From assembly GCA_002404795.1 (NCBI GenBank), contig DHKK01000120.1, forward strand, positions 977 to 11,237: a stretch of DNA of 10,261 bases, in the 5' to 3' direction. Position numbers and translations under genes: made by a program. Shown here in pieces: positions 6,491-10,261 of the stretch; within the stretch, counting starts at the first letter, position 1; every line of letters starts with the position of its first letter. Origin of the DNA: Clostridiales bacterium UBA4696. GTDB lineage: Bacteria > Bacillota > Clostridia > Oscillospirales > Oscillospiraceae. The notes beneath the pieces are model-generated. The model did no database searches. It was not told the DNA's origin and saw only the letters and a program-made list of their open reading frames with translations.

Positions 6491-7486
6491 ATGGAGCAGC
6501 TGCACTATCTGGAGACCGGCTCGACCGATCCGGCCTACAATCTGGCGTTTGAAGAATACGTCCTGACCCACCGCATGGACGGCGACTATCTGATCCTCTG
6601 GCAGAACGACAATACCGTCGTCGTCGGCCAGAACCAGAATACCGCCGCGGAGATCAACCGCGCCTTTGTCGAGGCCCACGGCGTGCATGTCGTGCGGCGC
6701 ACGACGGGCGGCGGCGCGGTGTATCACGACCTCGGCAACCTCAACTACTCGTTCATCACCGACGAGGAGGCGGGCAGCCTGCGGCTCGAGCGCTTTACCG
6801 CACCGGTCGTGGACGCGCTGGCCTCGCTCGGCCTGCAGGCGGAGGCCTCGGGCCGCAACGACATTCTGGTCGAGGGCCGGAAGGTCTCCGGCACGGCCCA
6901 GCGCGTGTACAGGACCCGCATCCTGCACCACGGGACGCTGCTGTTCGATTCCGACCCGGATATGGTGGCGGGCGCGCTGAACGTCGACCCGGAGAAATAC
7001 CAGTCCAAGGGCCGCAAATCCGTCCGCAGCCGCATCGGCAACATCCGCTCATTTCTGAAGCAGGATATGACGCTGCAGGACTTCTGGGCGCACCTGCGCG
7101 TGAGCCTCGGCAAGACCGACGTTGCCCCGGAGCAGCTGACCGCAGAGGAGCTGGCGCAGGTGCAGCGGCTGAAGGAGGAGAAGTACGACACCTGGGAGTG
7201 GACCTACGGCCGCTCTCCCCGCTACAACTACACCGGCAAGCGCCGCTGGCCCGGCGGCAATCTGGAGGTCTATGCAGAGATCCACGAGGGAAAGGCCGAG
7301 CAGATCCGCTTCTACGGCGATTTCATGGCGGCCGCCAGCATGGACGCTGTGACTGCCGCCCTGACCGGCTGCCAGTTCCGTCCCGAGGCGTTCGGAACGG
7401 TGCTGGACGGCTTTGACCTGCCCGTCTACTTTGGCGGCATCACCAAAGACGAGATCCTGCAGACCATCTTCGATACCCAGGCGTAA
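6491..7486 (+). CDS. lplA: Lipoate-protein ligase A
   Basis: The enzyme activates free lipoate with ATP and attaches it to a lysine of lipoyl domains (2-oxoacid dehydrogenase E2 or glycine cleavage H protein) in the cytoplasm. The 331 residues show both domains. The catalytic LplA/BPL fold (residues 1 to about 230) has the lipoate-binding RRTTGGGAVYHDLGNLNYSF from Arg69, and EGRKVSGTAQ with the conserved Lys131. The C-terminal accessory domain (about 240-331) includes KYDTWEWTYGRSPRYN and GGNLEVYAEI. The presence of the C-terminal domain suggests a stand-alone ligase. AAAGGAG (6478-6484) precedes ATG by 6 bases and overlaps the end of pepT's stop region, so the two are co-translated from one message. 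No lipoylated target protein is encoded in the window, so the acceptor is unknown. A strong terminator follows. Confidence 0.95.
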   Translation: MEQLHYLETGSTDPAYNLAFEEYVLTHRMDGDYLILWQNDNTVVVGQNQNTAAEINRAFVEAHGVHVVRRTTGGGAVYHDLGNLNYSFITDEEAGSLRLERFTAPVVDALASLGLQAEASGRNDILVEGRKVSGTAQRVYRTRILHHGTLLFDSDPDMVAGALNVDPEKYQSKGRKSVRSRIGNIRSFLKQDMTLQDFWAHLRVSLGKTDVAPEQLTAEELAQVQRLKEEKYDTWEWTYGRSPRYNYTGKRRWPGGNLEVYAEIHEGKAEQIRFYGDFMAAASMDAVTAALTGCQFRPEAFGTVLDGFDLPVYFGGITKDEILQTIFDTQA

Positions 7487-7490
7487 ACAG

Positions 7491-7527
7491 AAAAAACCGA
7501 AGCAGGCTTGCCTGCTTCGGTTTTTTT
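7491..7527. terminator. Bidirectional intrinsic terminator between lplA and nrdD
   Basis: CCGAAGCAGG (7497-7506) and CCTGCTTCGG (7511-7520) form a perfect 10-bp stem with a CTTG loop. It is flanked by six A (7491-7496) on one side and seven T (7521-7527) on the other, so each strand gives a GC-rich hairpin followed by a U run. It lies 4 bases past the lplA stop and 8 bases from the nrdD stop, serving both convergent genes. Confidence 0.96.
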
Positions 7528-7535
7528 ATGCGTTC

Positions 7536-9761
7536 TTACAGATGCAGCACGCGGTCACGGATCTCCTGGGTGCGGCCCTGGTTCCAGTACTGGGTGCCGA
7601 TGTAGCCGCAGGTACGGCGGGCGACGTTCATCTTGGACTGGTCGGTGTTGCCGCACTGCGGGCAGACCCAGACGAGCTTGCCGTCCTTGTCCTCCCTGAT
7701 CTCGATCTCGCCGTCGTAGCCGCAGACCTGACAGTAGTCGGACTTCGTGTTCAGCTCGGCGTACATGATGTGGTCGTAGATGAACTTCATGACCTCCAGC
7801 ACGGCGTCGAGGTTCTGCTGCATGTTCGGGACCTCGACATAGCTGATCGCGCCGCCGGGCGAGAGCGCCTGGAACTGCGACTCAAACGCCAGCTTGTCAA
7901 AGGCGTTGATCTGCTCCGTCACATGGATGTGGTAGGAGTTGGTGATATAGTTCTTGTCCGTGATGCCCGGGATGACGCCGAAGCGCTTCTGCAGGCACTT
8001 GGCGAACTTATACGTCGTGGACTCCAGCGGCGTGCCGTAGAGGGAGAAGTCGATGTCGGTCTCCGATTTCCACTTGGCGCAGGCGTCGTTGAGATGGTGC
8101 ATGATGTCGAGCGCGAAGGGCGTCGCGGCCGGGTCGGTGTGGGACTTGCCGGTCATGTACTTCACGCACTCATAGAGCCCCGCGTAGCCGAGCGAGATCG
8201 TCGAGTAGCCGCCGTAGAGCAGCTTGTCGATGGGCTCGCCCTTTTTGAGCCGGGCCAGCGCGCCGTACTGCCAGAGGATCGGGGCTGCGTCGGAGAGCGT
8301 GCCCTTGAGCCGGTTATGGCGGCATAGGAGCGCGCGATAGCACAGATCGAGCCGCTCGTCAAAAATACGCCAGAATTTATCCAGCCCGCCGCCGGAGGAC
8401 AGCGCGACGTCGACCAGATTGATCGTCACGACGCCCTGGTTGAACCGGCCGTAGTATTTGGGCTTGTCCGGCTCGTAGTTCCCCGCGTTCGCCACGTTGT
8501 TCCAGCCGTTGCCGGACCGGTCCGGCGTCAGGAAGCTGCGGCAGCCCATGCAGGTGTACACGTCGCCGTGGCCCGGGGTCTCGCCCTTGGAGAGCTTCAG
8601 CTCGCGCATCTTCTTCTCGGAGATGTAGTCCGGCACCATGCGCTTGGCGGTGCAGCGGGCGGCGAGCTTCGTCAGCTCCCAGTAGGGGCTGTCTTCCGTG
8701 ATGTTGTCCTCCTCGAGGACGTAGATGAGCTTCGGGAAGGCGGGGGTGATCCACACGCCCTTCTCGTTCTTGACGCCTTCGATGCGCTGGCGGAGCGTCT
8801 CCTCGATGATGATGGCCAGATCCTTGCGCTCCTGCTCGTTCCTGGCCTCGCCGAGGTACATGAAGACCGTGATGAACGGCGCCTGCCCGTTGGTGGTCAT
8901 GAGCGTGACGACCTGATACTGGATGGTCTGCACGCCGCGGCGGATCTCGTCGCGCAGCCGGGTCTCGACGACCCTGGAGATCGTCTCCTCCGACGGCTGC
9001 ACGCCGAAGGACTTGATCTCCTCCAGGACGGTCCGGCGGATCTTCTGCCGGGAGACGTCGACGAACGGCGCCAGATGCGTCAGCGAAATGGACTGGCCGC
9101 CGTACTGGTTGGAGGCGATCTGCGCGATGATCTGCGTGGCGATGTTGCAGGCCGTGGAGAAGCTGTGCGGCTTTTCGATGAGCGTGCCGGAGATGACCGT
9201 GCCGTTCTGCAGCATATCCTCGAGATTGACCAGATCGCAGTTGTGCATATGCTGGGCGAAGTAATCCGCGTCGTGGAAGTGGATGATGCCCTCGTTGTGC
9301 GCCTCGACGATGTCCTGCGGCAGCAGCACGCGGGCCGTCAGGTCCTTGGAGACCTCACCGGCCATGTAGTCGCGCTGGACGGCGTTGACGGTCGGGTTTT
9401 TGTTGGAGTTTTCCTGCTTGACCTCCTCGTTGTTCGACTCGATGAGCGACAGGATCTTCTCGTCCGTCGTGTTGGACTTGCGGACGAGCGTGCGGGTATA
9501 GCGGTAGGTGATGTAGTTCTTGGCGACCTCAAACGCGCCGTGCGCCATGATCTGGTCCTCGACCAGGTCCTGGATCTCCTCGACGGACAGGGCGCGGTTC
9601 ATGGACAGACAGCTGTTTTCCACGCTCTCGGCGATGCGGCGGATCTGCATCGGCGTCATGCGTGCGTCCTCTGCGACGACATTGTTGGCCTTGGTCACGG
9701 CCGCGATGATCTTGACCAGATCGAAGGTAGCCTCCGAGCCGTTTCGCTTGATGATCTTCAT
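7536..9761 (-). CDS. nrdD: Anaerobic (class III) ribonucleoside-triphosphate reductase, glycyl radical subunit
   Basis: The enzyme makes dNTPs from NTPs without oxygen, using a glycyl radical set by the radical-SAM activase NrdG. I chose ATG 9761 (741 residues): it has AGAGGA (complement of 9769-9774) 7 bases upstream. The frame stays open to 9875, but that TTG lies inside the -35 element. Residues 1 to about 95 form an ATP-cone (MKIIKRNGSEATFDLVKI onward) for allosteric control by ATP/dATP. Core features are HNCDLVNLEDML with Cys175, and YTCMGCRSF with Cys404 and Cys407 in the active-site loop. The C-terminal zinc site is Cys677/Cys680 and Cys700/Cys703. The glycyl radical motif RRTCGYIG carries Gly719. 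No nrdG follows; transcription meets the terminator at once. Confidence 0.97.
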   Translation of the reverse strand: MKIIKRNGSEATFDLVKIIAAVTKANNVVAEDARMTPMQIRRIAESVENSCLSMNRALSVEEIQDLVEDQIMAHGAFEVAKNYITYRYTRTLVRKSNTTDEKILSLIESNNEEVKQENSNKNPTVNAVQRDYMAGEVSKDLTARVLLPQDIVEAHNEGIIHFHDADYFAQHMHNCDLVNLEDMLQNGTVISGTLIEKPHSFSTACNIATQIIAQIASNQYGGQSISLTHLAPFVDVSRQKIRRTVLEEIKSFGVQPSEETISRVVETRLRDEIRRGVQTIQYQVVTLMTTNGQAPFITVFMYLGEARNEQERKDLAIIIEETLRQRIEGVKNEKGVWITPAFPKLIYVLEEDNITEDSPYWELTKLAARCTAKRMVPDYISEKKMRELKLSKGETPGHGDVYTCMGCRSFLTPDRSGNGWNNVANAGNYEPDKPKYYGRFNQGVVTINLVDVALSSGGGLDKFWRIFDERLDLCYRALLCRHNRLKGTLSDAAPILWQYGALARLKKGEPIDKLLYGGYSTISLGYAGLYECVKYMTGKSHTDPAATPFALDIMHHLNDACAKWKSETDIDFSLYGTPLESTTYKFAKCLQKRFGVIPGITDKNYITNSYHIHVTEQINAFDKLAFESQFQALSPGGAISYVEVPNMQQNLDAVLEVMKFIYDHIMYAELNTKSDYCQVCGYDGEIEIREDKDGKLVWVCPQCGNTDQSKMNVARRTCGYIGTQYWNQGRTQEIRDRVLHL

Positions 9762-9787
9762 GGGCGGTTCCTCTCTTTCTATTGCTG

Positions 9788-9807
9788 CGCGCGTAAAAAA
9801 ACGCGCG
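9788..9807 (-). other. Hairpin in the nrdD mRNA leader
   Basis: CGCGCGT (9788-9794) and ACGCGCG (9801-9807) are perfect inverted arms around six A; in the nrdD leader RNA this is a 7-bp GC stem with a U6 loop. It lies between the predicted transcript start (about 9840) and the ribosome site (9769-9774). The U run is in the loop, not after the stem, so it is not a normal terminator. A role in message stability or translation is possible but unproven. Confidence 0.55.
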
Positions 9808-9846
9808 GGGACAGGTTTTGTTGCTTCCCGGTGCGGTGCAGTCATA

Positions 9847-9875
9847 ACTATACCGGATATTGGGGCCGCTGTCAA
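9847..9875 (-). promoter_or_regulatory. nrdD promoter
   Basis: On the - strand a perfect -35 TTGACA (complement of 9870-9875) is followed by a 17-base spacer and TATAGT (complement of 9847-9852), one base from the consensus TATAAT. Transcription should begin around 9840, giving a leader of about 79 bases. This is the strongest promoter in the window and would need tight repression, which fits the NrdR-like sites immediately upstream. Confidence 0.9.
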
Positions 9876-9882
9876 GCACCTT

Positions 9883-9898
9883 GGACTATATTTTGTGG
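9883..9898. promoter_or_regulatory. Candidate NrdR box (proximal, degenerate)
   Basis: GGACTATATTTTGTGG matches 12 of 16 positions of the NrdR-box consensus as I recall it (acaCwAtATaTwGwgt), including all the strongly conserved core positions. It lies 7 bases upstream of the nrdD -35. NrdR is the repressor that senses ATP/dATP through its own ATP-cone and shuts ribonucleotide reductase genes; it binds tandem boxes. The partner site begins 42 bp further upstream. Confidence 0.65.
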
Positions 9899-9908
9899 AT
9901 GTCGACGA

Positions 9909-9950
9909 TAAAAAATGCCGTGAAACACAATATCTTGTGTTTCACGGCAT
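9909..9950 (-). terminator. Intrinsic terminator of the amino acid ABC transporter ATPase gene
   Basis: ATGCCGTGAAACACAA (9915-9930) and TTGTGTTTCACGGCAT (9935-9950) form a perfect 16-bp stem with a 4-base loop. On the - strand the stem is followed by TTTTTTATC (complement of 9907-9915), a good U run. It begins about 36 bases after the stop codon at 9986. The + strand has no U run after the hairpin, so it acts leftward only. Its centre coincides with an NrdR-box-like palindrome. Confidence 0.9.
9925..9940. promoter_or_regulatory. Candidate NrdR box (distal, strong match) inside terminator hairpin
   Basis: ACACAATATCTTGTGT matches the recalled NrdR-box consensus at 15 of 16 positions; the only difference is C instead of A at position 10. 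It is centred at 9932.5, the same point as the terminator hairpin. With the proximal site at 9883-9898 it gives a start-to-start distance of 42 bp, close to four helical turns, consistent with two boxes on one face of the DNA upstream of nrdD. Confidence 0.72.
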
Positions 9951-9985
9951 CCGCGTATATGAAGGATCAGATAAAGGCCCCGCAG

Positions 9986-10261
9986 TTACTGGTTTTCGCG
10001 GTAGCGCGCGAGGAACTGGCGCGTGCGCTCAGCCTGCGGGTTTTCGATGACGTCGTGCGCCGGGCCCTGCTCCACGATCACGCCGCCGTCCATGAAGATC
10101 ACGCGGTCGGCCACGTCGCGGGCAAAGGCCATCTCATGCGTGACGATGATCATGGTCATGTGCTGCTCGGAAAGCGAGCGGATGACCTTCAGGACCTCGC
10201 CGGTCAGCTCCGGGTCGAGCGCAGACGTCGGCTCGTCGAAGCAGAGGATATCCGGCTGCAG
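9986..10261 (-). CDS. Polar amino acid ABC transporter ATP-binding protein, C-terminal fragment
   Basis: Ninety-one residues are visible, ending at TAA (complement of 9986-9988); the N-terminal part with the Walker A and signature motifs lies outside the window. The fragment starts in the Walker B segment LQPDILCFDEPTSALDP (catalytic Glu followed by the D-loop SALD), continues to the H-loop IIVTHEMAFARDVADRVIFM, and ends with GGVIVEQGPAHDVIENPQAERTRQFLARY. The THEM, DVADRV and ENPQ...RT(R/K)QFL pattern is typical of GlnQ/ArtM-type ATPases that power uptake of glutamine, arginine or other polar amino acids at the cytoplasmic face. Which amino acid cannot be told. It is followed by a strong terminator at 9909-9950, so it is the last gene of its operon. 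Confidence 0.93.
   Translation of the reverse strand: MQPDILCFDEPTSALDPELTGEVLKVIRSLSEQHMTMIIVTHEMAFARDVADRVIFMDGGVIVEQGPAHDVIENPQAERTRQFLARYRENQ

Noticed and set aside
9762..9875. N-terminal extension of NrdD to 9875
   Set aside because: The extension covers the promoter -10, leader hairpin and ribosome site, and its TTG start is part of the -35; the ATP-cone begins right at ATG 9761.
8568..9911. Long + strand open frame opposite nrdD (447 residues)
   Set aside because: The translation is low-complexity Asp/Leu/Val/Arg-rich and lies opposite a certain nrdD; it also runs into the nrdD promoter and has no ribosome site.
9915..9950. Hairpin as a mobile-element end or CRISPR repeat
   Set aside because: It occurs once, has no flanking duplication, and the U run plus position after a stop codon identify it as a terminator.

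Overview
The window looks like a chromosomal segment from a GC-rich anaerobic Firmicute, probably an Oscillospiraceae/Ruminococcaceae-type gut bacterium. This is inferred from the class III (oxygen-sensitive) ribonucleotide reductase, strong AGGAGG-type ribosome binding sites, sigma-A-type promoters, NrdR-like operators, and a MocR/PAP2/DUF2804 gene style; no rRNA or other taxonomic marker is present. I see no tRNA, rRNA, CRISPR array, insertion sequence, integrase or phage gene. The content is mostly housekeeping plus one tight, poorly characterised operon.

Layout. (1) 1-138 (+) is the C-terminal end of an AraC-family regulator, followed by a hairpin at 176-203 that probably ends transcription from both sides. 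(2) 277-4310 (-) is a four-gene operon read right to left: PAP2-family membrane phosphatase, membrane-anchored alpha/beta hydrolase, DUF2804 protein, and a MocR-type regulator. Two junctions are ATGA overlaps and the third is a 4-base gap. The MocR-type protein is abnormal: its PLP-binding lysine is replaced by histidine and roughly the last 100 residues of the family are absent. (3) 4311-4445 is a divergent promoter region. The leftward promoter is TTGGCA-N17-TATACT, the rightward one is AT-rich, and a CAAGCC-N9-GGCTTG dyad is centred exactly midway between the two -35 elements. (4) 4446-7486 (+) holds a TIGR04255-family protein, peptidase T (pepT) and lipoate-protein ligase (lplA), closely spaced and ended by a strong bidirectional terminator at 7491-7527. 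(5) 7536-9761 (-) is nrdD, the anaerobic ribonucleotide reductase, with a near-consensus promoter (TTGACA-N17-TATAGT). (6) 9986-10261 (-) is the C-terminal part of a polar amino acid ABC transporter ATPase, ended by a hairpin terminator at 9909-9950.

How it works together. The leftward operon combines two likely lipid- or ester-directed enzymes (PAP2, serine hydrolase) with a DUF2804 protein and a regulator-like protein, suggesting an uncharacterised lipid or hydrophobic-molecule pathway; this is inference. The rightward genes (peptide breakdown, lipoate salvage) are metabolic scavenging functions. At nrdD, two NrdR-box-like sites lie 42 bp apart upstream of the promoter, and one is concentric with the terminator hairpin of the upstream ABC gene. 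A single palindrome may thus serve both as terminator and as operator.
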